This document shows positions 14,613 through 23,877 of a stretch of DNA of 47,175 nt, piece after piece. A model generated the notes under the pieces. The model was not told the origin of the DNA, ran no database searches, and worked only from the letters and a program-made list of their open reading frames with translations. How positions within the stretch are numbered: position 1 is the stretch's first letter; every line of letters begins with the position of its first letter. The position numbers and the translations under genes were made by a program. The stretch is from Mongoliibacter sp. (GTDB lineage: Bacteria; Bacteroidota; Bacteroidia; Cytophagales; Cyclobacteriaceae), in NCBI RefSeq assembly GCF_007692705.1, contig NZ_REBN01000118.1, positions 1-47,175 on the forward strand. The letters are read 5' to 3'.

Positions 14613-17308
14613 TATCTGAATTGCTGACCAATGGTAAAGTGGAATTGCGCACCCGATGGGCCTGTCTGACGAGGATCAAATTCTGATATGGAATCAAATC
14701 CATAACCCCAGTCAAGACCTAATAAACCAAATGCTGGCATAAAGATTCTTGCACCCACACCTGCTGATTTTTTAAGGTTATAAGGGTTGTAATCCGCATA
14801 ACTTCCCCAGTTATTACCAGCCTCAGCAAAGCCTAAAAGGAATATAGTAGCCGATGGGTTAGGTGATACCAAGAAACGCAACTCCATTACGTGCTTGTTG
14901 TAGACTACGCCACCGAAAGGCTGTCCTTGTCCTCTGAAAGGACCTCCACCTGGAGTAATGACTTGATTTTCATATCCTCTTAAACCAACAATTTCCTGAC
15001 CTAGTGCGAAGTTGTTGAAGTTCATACCATCTCCACCTAATACAAATCGCTCCAATGGTATCATTCCAATTCTATCTCCATAACTACCCAAGAAACCCAT
15101 GTGCGTTCTTGCACTGATTACCCATTTGGAAGAACCAAATACAGGTGTGTAAAAGGTTGCATCAAACATCCATTTGTGGTATTCTAACCACTTGAATCTC
15201 TCCTCGTCAGGTGATTCCCTGTCTACATTCTGGTTTAATGTGGCATAAGGGGGAGTGAAAGAAGTAGCTAAGGATATATTTGATCCTAATCTTGGATATA
15301 TAGGGTTGTCAATGTTATTCCTGGAAATGGTATTGTTGAAAGTAAAGCTATTGGCTCTACCGGTAGGGAAACTCAATCCAAATGTGGTACCGAATCTATC
15401 AAAGTCATAAACTTGGTATTGCAGGGAATGGCTGACCATAAAGTAATCATCTGGCCAAGTTACCCTTTTAGACAATCCTAAAGTTGCCCCTGTGATCCTA
15501 AATGCCCCTAAATCCTGACCTGGATTTCTAAAATCTATAGACCTCTGAACAGAGTGGTTGAAGCTAAAGCTTAAGGCATTTGGTTTCTTACCCCCAAACC
15601 ATGGCTCAGTTAGAGAGATACTGTAATTTTGGAAAGTCCTACCGTTAGCCTGGACTCGCAAAGAGAGTTTTTGTCCATCACCTACTGGTAAAGGTCTCCA
15701 TTTGGAAAAGTCTCCTATATTTTTGATTGAGAAGTTATTGAACACTAGGCCGACAGTACCGACGAACCCGAAGAATCCACCCCAACCACCGGATAATTCT
15801 ATCTGGTCATTTGGCCTTTCTTCAAGTATAAATGTGATATCCACTGTAGCATCCTCAAAATTTGGCCTCATATCCGGTTCAATATTCTCCGGATCAAAAT
15901 AACCCAATTGAGAAAGTTCACGGATAGTCCTTACCAACAAACTTCTATTGAATTTTTGTCCAGGCAAAATCCTGATTTCACGCATAACTACGTGGTCTGA
16001 AGTCCTTTCATTACCTTGGATACTCACAGAGTTTACAGTTACCTGTGGACCTTCAAAGATTCTCATTTCCAAATCAATGGAATCTCCCTGTACCATAATC
16101 TCTACAGGTTCTATATTGAAGAAGAGGTACCCATCATCTTGATAAAGGGAACTGACATCATCTCCTTTTTGGGGATCGTAATTGAGTCTTGTTTGAAGTT
16201 TTTCTTTATCGTAGACATCCCCTTTTTCAATGCGGAGTCTATTCTGGAGTATGGCATCCTCATGTAGGTAGTTTCCTACAAAAGTGATATTCCTATAATA
16301 GTACTTCCTACCTTCTTCCAGGCTGATAGCTACATTTATGGTATTGTCTGAGTGTCTGTAGGTGGAATCAGCTAAAATTTCAGCATCTCTAAATCCCCTG
16401 GAATTATAAAAGCTGATCAGGTTATCCTTGTCTTCTCTAAAATCCTTGGCAACAAACTTGGATGCATTGAAGAAGTTAAGTTTGAAATTTTTATTGATAT
16501 AGTTCTTAATTTCTTCTTCTGTCACAGGATTTCTGTATACAATTGCCTCTTTGGCTGATTGAGGGGTTGTATTGGTGATTCTAGAAGCCATTTCCCTGAA
16601 AAAGTGAAGTCTTGGATGCTCCTTTGTGCTTTTGAGCTTTCCTTTTATTCTTTTATCCGGGATTTCTTCGTTTCCATAGACAAGTACCTCATTGATTTTC
16701 ACTTTGGATTTGCGATCCACATCAAACTTGATTTTGACGCTATTCGGTAATGTGGTATCTCTTTCCTGTACTACTTTAACTTCGGTATTCAAAAATCCTT
16801 TATCGACGAAATATTGCCTGATATTCCTTTGGGAAGTAGCCAATACATCATCGCGAACAACACGTCCACGAATTTTGATTTTGTCTTTCAGTTCACCCTC
16901 CTGAGTCTTATTCACACCGGTAAATTCAACTCTGCTGAATCTTGGTCTTTCAGTCAATTCCAGTAGCAGGTATATATCATCACCATCAATCTTGGTGACC
17001 AAAATCTTCACATCTCCGATAATACCTTGTCCCCAAAGTCTTTTAAGAGCGCCTGATATAGCGTCCCCCGGTACTGAAATTTCATCATCAACCCTTAGTC
17101 CTGAAAGGGATACAACAGCAATTTCATCTAAAGTTGATAGTCCAACTGCTTTGATTTCTGCAATCCTGAATTTCTGAGGTTTGGAATAGTTTAGTTCCAA
17201 GATATCAACTGGTCTGGAGCTTTGGAATCTGCTTTGACCCAAACGGATTTGAGCTTCGGCAATTCCAGCCATCATCAACAGAAAAAGGATAATCGTACTT
17301 CTTTTCAT
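14612..17308 (-). CDS. bamA: outer membrane protein assembly factor BamA
   Basis: Central Omp85 insertase of the outer-membrane protein assembly machine, 898 residues. After a signal peptide (ending GIAEAQ) there are about five POTRA repeats (roughly residues 45-480; e.g. FRIAEIKAVGLSTLDE, FSRVEFTGVNKTQEGEL, VTVNSVSIQGNERTSDHVV) and a C-terminal beta-barrel with the VLGGDGMNFNNFALGQEIVGLRGY region carrying the conserved LRGY-type loop. The ATG at 17308 overlaps the uppS stop (TGATG). A TTG one codon earlier is less likely. Oddity: the protein ends QQFR, so the usual terminal aromatic is penultimate. Confidence 0.95.
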   Translation of the reverse strand: MKRSTIILFLLMMAGIAEAQIRLGQSRFQSSRPVDILELNYSKPQKFRIAEIKAVGLSTLDEIAVVSLSGLRVDDEISVPGDAISGALKRLWGQGIIGDVKILVTKIDGDDIYLLLELTERPRFSRVEFTGVNKTQEGELKDKIKIRGRVVRDDVLATSQRNIRQYFVDKGFLNTEVKVVQERDTTLPNSVKIKFDVDRKSKVKINEVLVYGNEEIPDKRIKGKLKSTKEHPRLHFFREMASRITNTTPQSAKEAIVYRNPVTEEEIKNYINKNFKLNFFNASKFVAKDFREDKDNLISFYNSRGFRDAEILADSTYRHSDNTINVAISLEEGRKYYYRNITFVGNYLHEDAILQNRLRIEKGDVYDKEKLQTRLNYDPQKGDDVSSLYQDDGYLFFNIEPVEIMVQGDSIDLEMRIFEGPQVTVNSVSIQGNERTSDHVVMREIRILPGQKFNRSLLVRTIRELSQLGYFDPENIEPDMRPNFEDATVDITFILEERPNDQIELSGGWGGFFGFVGTVGLVFNNFSIKNIGDFSKWRPLPVGDGQKLSLRVQANGRTFQNYSISLTEPWFGGKKPNALSFSFNHSVQRSIDFRNPGQDLGAFRITGATLGLSKRVTWPDDYFMVSHSLQYQVYDFDRFGTTFGLSFPTGRANSFTFNNTISRNNIDNPIYPRLGSNISLATSFTPPYATLNQNVDRESPDEERFKWLEYHKWMFDATFYTPVFGSSKWVISARTHMGFLGSYGDRIGMIPLERFVLGGDGMNFNNFALGQEIVGLRGYENQVITPGGGPFRGQGQPFGGVVYNKHVMELRFLVSPNPSATIFLLGFAEAGNNWGSYADYNPYNLKKSAGVGARIFMPAFGLLGLDWGYGFDSISEFDPRQTGPSGAQFHFTIGQQFR

Positions 17309-18051
17309 CAACCTTTTGATTTAATTTGAGCACCTGTTTTGCCAAATCGTCTTTCCCTTTTTTGGTAATCCAAAATAGCTTCCACCAGGTGTTCTTTTCT
17401 AAAGTCCGGCCACAGTACTTCTGTAAAATACAGCTCTGAATAGGCCAATTGCCAGAGTAGAAAATTACTGATTCTCAACTCTCCACTTGTCCTGATCAGA
17501 AGTTCCGGGTCAGGAATATTTTTTGTATTCAAATGCGCAGCTATCTGCGCTTGCGTAATATCTTCAATGTCCAATTGGCCATGGACTACTTTTTTGGCAA
17601 TGTTTTTCACGGCTTGCTGAATTTCCCATCTGCCTGAATAACTCAGGGCAAGGTACACCGTTAAGCCGGTATTGTTTTTTGTTTTTTCGTAAGCTTCATT
17701 GAGTTTTTCCTGTGCTCCGGAAGGAAGGCTTGAAATATCACCTATTGAGGAAAGTGTAATGTTGTTTTCCATCATGGTAGGAACTTCCTTGATTATGGAG
17801 TTCACCAATATTTCCATCAAGGCATTGATCTCCTCCTTGGGTCTGGCCCAATTTTCTGTGGAAAAAGCGTAAAGTGTGAGGTGTTTTACTCCCAGCTCTG
17901 TAGCCATTTCTATGGATTCGCGGACAGCGGCGAGTGCATTTCTATGCCCAAATATCCTCATCGCTCCCTTCTTCTGGGCCCAACGCCCATTTCCATCCAT
18001 GATAATCGCTATATGTTGAGGGATGTTTTTACTGTCTAATAATTCCTTCAT
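17308..18051 (-). CDS. uppS: isoprenyl transferase (undecaprenyl diphosphate synthase)
   Basis: Cis-prenyltransferase of 247 residues making the C55 lipid carrier for peptidoglycan and O-antigen. Signature HIAIIMDGNGRWAQKKG with catalytic D19, the LTLYAFSTENWARP block and the C-terminal LLIRTSGELRISNFLLWQLAYSE and DYQKRERRFG blocks are all intact. Stop codon overlaps the bamA start. In Bacteroidota uppS commonly precedes bamA in the same transcript. Confidence 0.95.
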   Translation of the reverse strand: MKELLDSKNIPQHIAIIMDGNGRWAQKKGAMRIFGHRNALAAVRESIEMATELGVKHLTLYAFSTENWARPKEEINALMEILVNSIIKEVPTMMENNITLSSIGDISSLPSGAQEKLNEAYEKTKNNTGLTVYLALSYSGRWEIQQAVKNIAKKVVHGQLDIEDITQAQIAAHLNTKNIPDPELLIRTSGELRISNFLLWQLAYSELYFTEVLWPDFRKEHLVEAILDYQKRERRFGKTGAQIKSKG

Positions 18052-18135
18052 TCCTTCATTTAAGGATTTATTTCCTTTTTTGGAGGTACAAAAATGCTAT
18101 TTCTTTTTCAATAATCTAACCTATTGCTCAATTAA

Positions 18136-18888
18136 TTAATAGGCATAGCATTTCACTGAACTTAGGGAATAACTGATCGTAACGCCCAAAAAATAATACC
18201 AATCGTTATCACTGTAATTTCCGGTGTTGTTACCAAATGGCTGGCTTGGGTTATTGGCATCCTGGAATCTTGGAATACTTGGCTGTGTGCCGTCTATTTT
18301 ATCCAAAAGATCAGTAAATGTAGCCCTGAATCCCAATTCTCCAGCAAGCGTCCACCTGTCTGTCAGTCTATATTTTATGCCTGCCCCAAAAGGAATGACG
18401 GGGGTAGTCAAAGAGTAACTCCCTGCTTCTGGATCACCTCTAAAGGACTGCCCTTCGGCACTGTAATAGCTCACTCCAAGTCCGAAAAACCCATAAGGAG
18501 AAAACCTGTATTGTGCCTGAGGATGGGTGAAATCCAGAAAGTGATATTCCATCACAGCCGAAGCCTCCCACACGTTTCCCTTGAAACCGGCATCTCGGTA
18601 GATGGCCGCAGGATCCAGGCGGGTGACACTGTCAGCGGCGGTAAGCCTTCCAAATGAAAATCCAGCTCTTAATGACCATACATTGTCAAAATTTCGTCTG
18701 CCAAATAACGTTCCTTGAAGTCCGACTTTTCCCTGATCCAGCCTCCTTACAATTTCGCCGGAATAGGCTGCGACACCTATCCCTCCTCCGAAATCATACT
18801 GTTGCGCTTTTGCTTCATTGCCTGCCATTGATCCGGATAGAATCAAGAGAGCAGCTAATACACCAAACAGGAAATTGACTTTTTTCAA
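18136..18888 (-). CDS. DUF6089 outer-membrane beta-barrel protein
   Basis: Exported protein of about 250 residues. A signal peptide (KKVNFLFGVLAALLILSGS, cleavage near AKA/QQY) begins at a TTG codon at 18888. The frame is open to TTG/ATG at 19011/19008, but the 40 extra residues would put the signal sequence in the interior, so I prefer the TTG start with moderate certainty. The mature part has eight or so amphipathic beta-strands (GGGIGVAAYSGEI, SLRAGFSFGRL, SPYGFFGLGVSYY, WTLAGELGFRATF, WYYFLGVTISYSL) as in DUF6089, found next to nadK and uppS-bamA in many Bacteroidota. Function unknown; probably outer-membrane. Confidence 0.8.
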   Translation of the reverse strand: MKKVNFLFGVLAALLILSGSMAGNEAKAQQYDFGGGIGVAAYSGEIVRRLDQGKVGLQGTLFGRRNFDNVWSLRAGFSFGRLTAADSVTRLDPAAIYRDAGFKGNVWEASAVMEYHFLDFTHPQAQYRFSPYGFFGLGVSYYSAEGQSFRGDPEAGSYSLTTPVIPFGAGIKYRLTDRWTLAGELGFRATFTDLLDKIDGTQPSIPRFQDANNPSQPFGNNTGNYSDNDWYYFLGVTISYSLSSVKCYAY

Positions 18889-19039
18889 GACGTTGCAATT
18901 TATGAAGTAGTAAACGATATCAAAACCGTCCTTAGTATTCTCAGGGTTAATTTTTGTTAAGTTTAACAAGCTTTGATGCTTTCTCAATCCAAACCTATTA
19001 AACCGCATCAAACATAGTTAATTATCAGAGAAAATTCTA

Positions 19040-19915
19040 TCAATTCCTCATATCAAAACCCCAATTTAATTTTTGTCTCAGGGTATCGAAATAGTTGTAT
19101 TTGGAAAACTTTACAAGTTTTGCTGCAAATGCCGCTTTCTTCACGACAAGCTCTACGCTGGCATCTATAGCGGTGGAACGGGAATCTAAAGAGATCAGAA
19201 ATTTCTCTGATCGGCCTTCAATACGAAAGCTGATTTCACTTTCATCTGATACGATGATAGGACGGACATTCAGGTTGTGGGGACTTACAGGAGTGATGGC
19301 AAAATTTCTTGCTCCAGGAGTAATCAGAGGACCACCACAACTCAACGAGTATCCGGTAGATCCTGTAGGAGTAGAGACAATCAGCCCATCTGCCCAATAA
19401 CTGTTGAGGTATTGCCCGTCAATATAGGTATGTACAGTAATCATGGATGAAGTGTCTCTCTTATGAATAGTAAATTCATTGAGCGCAAAATTGGCACCGT
19501 TAAATACAGGTTTGGAAGCAATCATTTCCAAAAGAGCCCTGGATTCAATGGTATAGTCATTACTAAAAAGATCATCCAGTGAGGTCTCTATATTCTCTTT
19601 GGCTACAGTAGCCAAAAACCCTAATCTACCAGTATTGATTCCCAGAATGGGTACCTCCGATTTACCAATCAAAGTAACGGTATCCAAGAGGGTTCCGTCT
19701 CCCCCAACAGAAAATAAAAAATCCATTTCCTGAATTTGGTTTTTCCCGATTTCTGAAATATTATCGGTTTTTTTCAAACCTAGTTTCTGTATAGATTTAC
19801 CAAACTTCTCTGTATAAAAAATCCGGACGTTCCGGTCAGTAAGCGTTTTTAACAATAATTCTATAAATGGAATGAACTCCTTTTGCAGGTTGATTCCATG
19901 AAGACAGATTTTCAT
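19040..19915 (-). CDS. nadK: NAD kinase
   Basis: Phosphorylates NAD to NADP with ATP. Protein of 291 residues with the GGDGT motif at 71-75 (catalytic D73), INTGRLGFLA, the ALNEFTIHK block (NE/D motif) and the glycine-rich WADGLIVSTPTGSTGYSLSCGGP that binds NAD and polyphosphate. Part of the leftward block, followed closely by the DUF6089 gene. Confidence 0.95.
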   Translation of the reverse strand: MKICLHGINLQKEFIPFIELLLKTLTDRNVRIFYTEKFGKSIQKLGLKKTDNISEIGKNQIQEMDFLFSVGGDGTLLDTVTLIGKSEVPILGINTGRLGFLATVAKENIETSLDDLFSNDYTIESRALLEMIASKPVFNGANFALNEFTIHKRDTSSMITVHTYIDGQYLNSYWADGLIVSTPTGSTGYSLSCGGPLITPGARNFAITPVSPHNLNVRPIIVSDESEISFRIEGRSEKFLISLDSRSTAIDASVELVVKKAAFAAKLVKFSKYNYFDTLRQKLNWGFDMRN

Positions 19916-20053
19916 ATGATTTTAATTACTTTTCAAAGGCCATGTGGCATCTGACATGTTGGGATCTATAACCTAGCAAACACCTACTCATAGGCATTTC
20001 TTTGTTTAACCCTACATACCTACAGCTTTATGCCCGACTTTATGTGAAGTGGT

Positions 20054-20719
20054 TTAGATATCCAAAAATCTAAGAAGGTTACCAATCCTATCTTTATCCT
20101 CACTTACACCGGCCTCTTCTTGATAATGGTCAATTATTTTATAGCCAAACCTTTCCAGTGTAGCTTTTATATGTCGCAATTCTGACTGGTCCAATTTAAG
20201 TGTCAATTTGATTTTACTGTCGTCCAAGGGGTCATTTGAAATGAAACTGCTTAAGATTTTAGCATTTTCAGTTTCGATAATCCTGGAAATCTCAAACAAG
20301 CTGTAATCGGTCATGAACATGGACAATACGACTACTGCACCATGTGACTGTATGGAAAGGGTGTCTGCAAAAGCACCTATGGCGTCTTCCATAGTCACCA
20401 CGCCCAAGTATTGATTGTCCCTATCGACCACTGCAACCATATTTACACCATTTTCAGATGCAACTTTTATGACGTCATAAATATGTTTATCGAGGTAGAC
20501 AAAACAGGCAGGTGAGTCAAATTCAAATTCACCTATTTTCAGATTTGGATTGTTCATGGTGTAAATCAGGTCATCTGATAAAAACCCCAAAAACATTCCA
20601 TCTTTGACTACAGGCAAAATATTAGTCCTTATTTCCTCCATCCATGACAAAGCCATTTTAGCTTTGTCGTTTATTTTCAAAGGAGGAATAAGGTTGTTTA
20701 TAAATTCGTAGGCCTGCAT
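20054..20719 (-). CDS. CBS-domain protein
   Basis: Protein of 221 residues with a CBS pair in the N-terminal two-thirds (about 15-135: ILPVVKDGMFLGFLSDDLIY, then MVAVVDRDNQYLGVVTMEDAI) and a C-terminal part resembling an ACT-like regulatory segment (VVLSMFMTDYSLFEISRIIETENAKILSS). CBS pairs bind adenosyl ligands such as ATP, ADP or AMP. A gene of this kind beside nadK is a recurring Bacteroidota neighbourhood, but no target is known. No enzymatic domain is attached. Confidence 0.85.
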   Translation of the reverse strand: MQAYEFINNLIPPLKINDKAKMALSWMEEIRTNILPVVKDGMFLGFLSDDLIYTMNNPNLKIGEFEFDSPACFVYLDKHIYDVIKVASENGVNMVAVVDRDNQYLGVVTMEDAIGAFADTLSIQSHGAVVVLSMFMTDYSLFEISRIIETENAKILSSFISNDPLDDSKIKLTLKLDQSELRHIKATLERFGYKIIDHYQEEAGVSEDKDRIGNLLRFLDI

Positions 20720-20791
20720 GTTCTAAATATATTAAATTGATTCTGAAATATAAAACTCCAAAGAGCTATATAGGGTTTGTTTTTCAGAAAT

Positions 20792-21397
20792 TCAAAAACC
20801 AATATATTCCTGAACTCCTGATTCTTTGACGCTTATTTTTGAAAAGAGCAGCCAATTTCTGATGATCTCCAACCCAAACTTGGTTAAGTGTGCTTCTGGG
20901 TGGTATTGAATCCCCATGATAGGAAGTGACTTGTGCACAAAAGCCATTACTACTTTATGGTCTGTTTCCAAAATTACTTCCAAAGACTCAGGAATGTTTG
21001 TAATCTCTAAGGAGTGATACCTGGTCACAGGGAAAAAGGAATCCAGTCCATGTAGTATTGGATGATTACCTATCTTATAAACAGTATGAACCTTTCCATG
21101 TTCAGGTTTTTTGCCTTTTTCCAGTTTTCCTCCAAAGTATTCCCCTATAGCCTGATGTCCAAGGCAAATCCCCAAAATAGGAATGCGTGAAGCAAAGTAA
21201 TCTATTATCTCCAACAAATTGCCGGATTGAGCTGGGGTTCCTGGTCCTGGCGAAATTATCAGAGCCTCAAATTCCTGAATGGAAAGGTTTTTTAAAGGCA
21301 CATCATTCCTCTCAATTTTCAATTCAAGGCCCAATTGTCTGAAATAATCTGCAAGTATGTGGGAAAAAGAATCAAAATTATCAATCAATAAAACCAT
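20792..21397 (-). CDS. glutamine amidotransferase subunit, PabA/TrpG type
   Basis: Class I glutamine amidotransferase of 201 residues: start VLLIDNFDSFSHIL, oxyanion strand SPGPGTP, nucleophile Cys in LGICLGHQ (C78) and catalytic His-Glu in QYHPEAHLT. It supplies ammonia to aminodeoxychorismate synthase (folate) or anthranilate synthase (tryptophan). No pabB or trpE is adjacent, so the partner is undetermined; the absence of other trp genes slightly favours a PabA or dual role. The ATG at 21397 overlaps the 3' end of cvpA by 17 bp; the 22-residue extension further upstream is unlike the family. Confidence 0.85.
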   Translation of the reverse strand: MVLLIDNFDSFSHILADYFRQLGLELKIERNDVPLKNLSIQEFEALIISPGPGTPAQSGNLLEIIDYFASRIPILGICLGHQAIGEYFGGKLEKGKKPEHGKVHTVYKIGNHPILHGLDSFFPVTRYHSLEITNIPESLEVILETDHKVVMAFVHKSLPIMGIQYHPEAHLTKFGLEIIRNWLLFSKISVKESGVQEYIGF

Positions 21398-21926
21398 CTG
21401 TGGAGGATTTGACCATTTCCTGTATCTGTGCAACGGTGTTTTGGATGATGGGAGTGTAGCCATCTACTGCCATAATGATCGCAGGTGCAATTGGCTGTAC
21501 ATAGCTGTAGGATTGGGATTCGGCTGTCCAAGATTCTGAAAATCCGAATTCGAAAGCCTCAGCAATCCAGAAAAAAAGGCTCAAAATAAAAGCTGTTTTG
21601 ACTACTCCCAATATTCCTCCAGCAATACTGTCCATAGACCCAAGGATGGTAAAGTCTAATGTTTTTTTGACGACAAATGCCAAACCTCTAATGATTAGGA
21701 TGACACCAAGAAAAATCATCAAAAAGGCTACAAATGGAAGTGCAAAGGTCATATTCTCAACTCTGGCTGCAAGCAACTGTGCTCCCCAGTCCATGAGGTG
21801 AAATGCTAGGATCAGGGCCATAACAAAGGCAACTATTGACAAAATGCTTATGAAAAGCCCTTGTTTGTAGCCACTGTAAGCCCCAACTACCAAAATTAAT
21901 AATATGACCCAATCCAATGCCGCCAT
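21381..21926 (-). CDS. CvpA family membrane protein
   Basis: Protein of 181 residues with four hydrophobic segments (about 4-22, 27-48, 62-88 and 100-122) and the CvpA opening ALDWVILLILVVGAYSGYKQGL. CvpA proteins are inner-membrane proteins linked to colicin V production and bile or envelope stress resistance in proteobacteria; molecular role unknown. Located 10 bp after yqeY and overlapping the amidotransferase gene, so it is co-transcribed with both. Confidence 0.85.
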   Translation of the reverse strand: MAALDWVILLILVVGAYSGYKQGLFISILSIVAFVMALILAFHLMDWGAQLLAARVENMTFALPFVAFLMIFLGVILIIRGLAFVVKKTLDFTILGSMDSIAGGILGVVKTAFILSLFFWIAEAFEFGFSESWTAESQSYSYVQPIAPAIIMAVDGYTPIIQNTVAQIQEMVKSSTDGFID

Positions 21927-21936
21927 TAGGTATTTG

Positions 21937-22386
21937 TTAGGATAATAATGCTTTTACTTTTGTGGAAATTGCTTTCCCGTCAGCCCTACCCGCCAAAGTT
22001 TTGCTCGCTGCTCCCATTACCTTACCCATGTCTTTGGGTCCTGAAGCTCCCACTGATGCAATGATTGTTTTTAACTCTGCTTCAAGTTCTTCTTCGGTCA
22101 ATTGCTTAGGTAAAAACTCATTGATAATGGTCAATTCAGCCATCTCTACTGCGTAGAGATCTTCTCTATTTTGTTGCTGGTAAATATCTGCCGAATCTTT
22201 ACGCTGCTTGGCAGCTTTAGTCAAAAGCTTCAACTCATCTTCTTCAGAAAGTTGCTCGGTAGCTCCTCCTTTAGTTTCTTCCAACAAAATCAGAGACTTA
22301 ATGGCCCTTAATGCGCGGAGCCTGTCTTTGTCTTTGGCCAACATCGCCTTTTTGATTTCACTTTCTACACTTGCCTTTAAACTCAT
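21937..22386 (-). CDS. GatB/YqeY domain protein
   Basis: Helical protein of 149 residues matching the YqeY family: ESEIKKAMLAKDKDRLRALRAIKS at the start and FLPKQLTEEELEAELKTII plus DMGKVMGAASKTLAGRADGK towards the end. It resembles the tail domain of the GatB subunit of tRNA amidotransferases and probably contacts tRNA, but its role is unproven. First gene of the leftward block; a divergent promoter pair separates it from pdxJ. Confidence 0.9.
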   Translation of the reverse strand: MSLKASVESEIKKAMLAKDKDRLRALRAIKSLILLEETKGGATEQLSEEDELKLLTKAAKQRKDSADIYQQQNREDLYAVEMAELTIINEFLPKQLTEEELEAELKTIIASVGASGPKDMGKVMGAASKTLAGRADGKAISTKVKALLS

Positions 22387-22411
22387 TTTCTTATTCTTTG
22401 TGTTATAGGTG

Positions 22412-22430
22412 TAAATTTGTCACAAAATTA
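22412..22430. promoter_or_regulatory. overlapping divergent promoters of pdxJ and yqeY
   Basis: Forward -7 box TAAATTTG at 22412-22419 serves pdxJ (ATG at 22448). Reverse -7 box TAATTTTG at 22423-22430 serves yqeY (ATG at 22386), with a TTTG on the reverse strand at 22453-22456 as possible -33. Both match TAnnTTTG exactly and face each other 3 bp apart, so only one polymerase can occupy the site at a time. Confidence 0.5.
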
Positions 22431-22447
22431 TCTTTTATTTTAGGAAC

Positions 22448-23164
22448 ATGACCAAACTAAGTGTAAATATTAACAAAATCGCCACCTTAAGGAATGCGAG
22501 GGGAGCCAATAACCCAAACGTTGTAAAGGTAGCCTTGGATGCAGAGAGATTTGGTGCTGAGGGAATCACCGTGCATCCCAGACCTGATGAAAGACATATT
22601 CGATTCCAGGATGTATTGGATCTAGCAGGTGTAGTCAGCACAGAATTTAATATCGAAGGATACCCGGATAAAAGATTCATGGAAATCATTAAAACCGTTA
22701 AACCAGCACAGGCTACATTGGTCCCTGATCCACCGGATGCCATTACTTCCAATACAGGATGGGATACCATCAAACACAGGGAAATGCTCAAAGATATTGT
22801 AGCAGAATTGCATGAATATGGTACTAGAGTATCCATTTTTATCAATCCTGAGACCAAGTATTTTGAACCTGCTAAAGATACGGGAACTGACCGGGTAGAG
22901 CTTTACACGGAACCTTATGCAAGCAATTTTCACAAAGATAAAGTCGCAGCTGTAGCCCCATATGTGGAAGTTTCACTTTTGGCAAAAGAACTTGGACTTG
23001 GATTGAACGCAGGGCACGACCTGGATCTTCATAACCTTAAGTTTTTAAAAGAAAGTATTCCATTTCTTGAAGAGGTTTCCATAGGGCATGCCTTGGTCTG
23101 TGACGCCCTTTATTATGGTTTGGAAAATACTATTCAGATGTATAGAAGGCAGTTGGAGGTATAA
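22448..23164 (+). CDS. pdxJ: pyridoxine 5'-phosphate synthase
   Basis: Joins 3-amino-2-oxopropyl phosphate and 1-deoxyxylulose 5-phosphate to form pyridoxine 5'-phosphate (DXP-dependent vitamin B6 route). TIM-barrel protein of 238 residues with [16 protein letters not shown], the active-site block [10 protein letters not shown] (H43, R45, H50), FNIEGYP and the [13 protein letters not shown] block with the late catalytic His. Divergent from yqeY, with a terminator behind. Confidence 0.95.
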   Translation: MTKLSVNINKIATLRNARGANNPNVVKVALDAERFGAEGITVHPRPDERHIRFQDVLDLAGVVSTEFNIEGYPDKRFMEIIKTVKPAQATLVPDPPDAITSNTGWDTIKHREMLKDIVAELHEYGTRVSIFINPETKYFEPAKDTGTDRVELYTEPYASNFHKDKVAAVAPYVEVSLLAKELGLGLNAGHDLDLHNLKFLKESIPFLEEVSIGHALVCDALYYGLENTIQMYRRQLEV

Positions 23165-23358
23165 CAATACCTTTTGCAAATTATTAATATTGTGAGCATT
23201 GGTTTAAATAAGTAGATATCTAATAGATACTAAATTGATATTAGGATATTCATCATCCTGATTTTTGAATGAAATTCTCTTACTAGGTGCAACCTTCCGG
23301 TTCTAGATATTAAGATAATTGATCATAAGTTTTCAATTTGAAAAAACAATAATAAATC

Positions 23359-23385
23359 AAAAGGCTCCACTGAAGGGAGCCTTTT
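23359..23385. terminator. bidirectional terminator after pdxJ
   Basis: AAAAGGCTCC (23359-23368) and GGAGCCTTTT (23376-23385) form a 10-bp stem. It lies between the convergent pdxJ and small membrane protein genes. Between the pdxJ stop and this hairpin there are about 190 bp of A+T-rich DNA without a recognisable feature. Confidence 0.7.
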
Positions 23386-23427
23386 GATATTTAATTCAGT
23401 CAATTATTAGGGAAAAAATAAATGCGC

Positions 23428-23688
23428 TTATATGATCGCCAAAAGCAATCCTATTAAAAATACGACAAACAATGAAATGTAAATTATTAATCGTCTTTTT
23501 TGATCATTGCTTTCTTTCTGAATCTTCCAAGTTTTCAGTTCCTCATAATTTTCTGCCAGCTCCTGATGGGAAGAAGCATTTTTAGCAGCATAAGGATTAT
23601 CCTTCATACTAGGTCTGGCTATCCTGAGATTGCGGTTTTCTTTAAATGAATCTTTTCCCTGTTTGGAAAAACCTACTCCTCCTGTCAT
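23428..23688 (-). CDS. small C-tail-anchored membrane protein, uncharacterised
   Basis: I do not recognise the family. Protein of 86 residues with a basic, polar N-terminal part (GFSKQGKDSFKENRNLR), a helical charged middle and one C-terminal membrane segment of about 20 residues (LIIYISLFVVFLIGLLLAII) preceded by KRR. No signal peptide. The topology suggests the N-terminal part faces the cytoplasm. Short proteins beginning with Gly-rich residues and an xSxKxNxxLR-like segment recur in Bacteroidota, which makes it likely real. Confidence 0.6.
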   Translation of the reverse strand: MTGGVGFSKQGKDSFKENRNLRIARPSMKDNPYAAKNASSHQELAENYEELKTWKIQKESNDQKRRLIIYISLFVVFLIGLLLAII

Positions 23689-23771
23689 TTTTTATCAATA
23701 AAAGTCTCTTGCTAAATCTTATATTATTCTGAGTCAATCCCGATGAAGCTGGACAGAATATCTATTTAGCC

Positions 23772-23810
23772 CGCCTGCCGGAGGGCAGGTATCTTAAACA
23801 TCTATAAATA
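23772..23810. repeat. interspersed palindromic element, copy 2
   Basis: CCTGCC (23772-23777), 4-nt loop, GGCAGG (23782-23787), followed by TATCTTAAAC and ATCTATAAATATC (23798-23810). Read on the reverse strand it matches the element at 1761-1795 except for 9 extra bases between GATATTTATAGAT and ACCTGCC. Confidence 0.5.
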
Positions 23811-23877
23811 TCGGAATTAACCCAGAATCAGGTTTTTGTTTCCTTGCTGTTAAAGTTCAGCGTTTGCGACATCGGAT

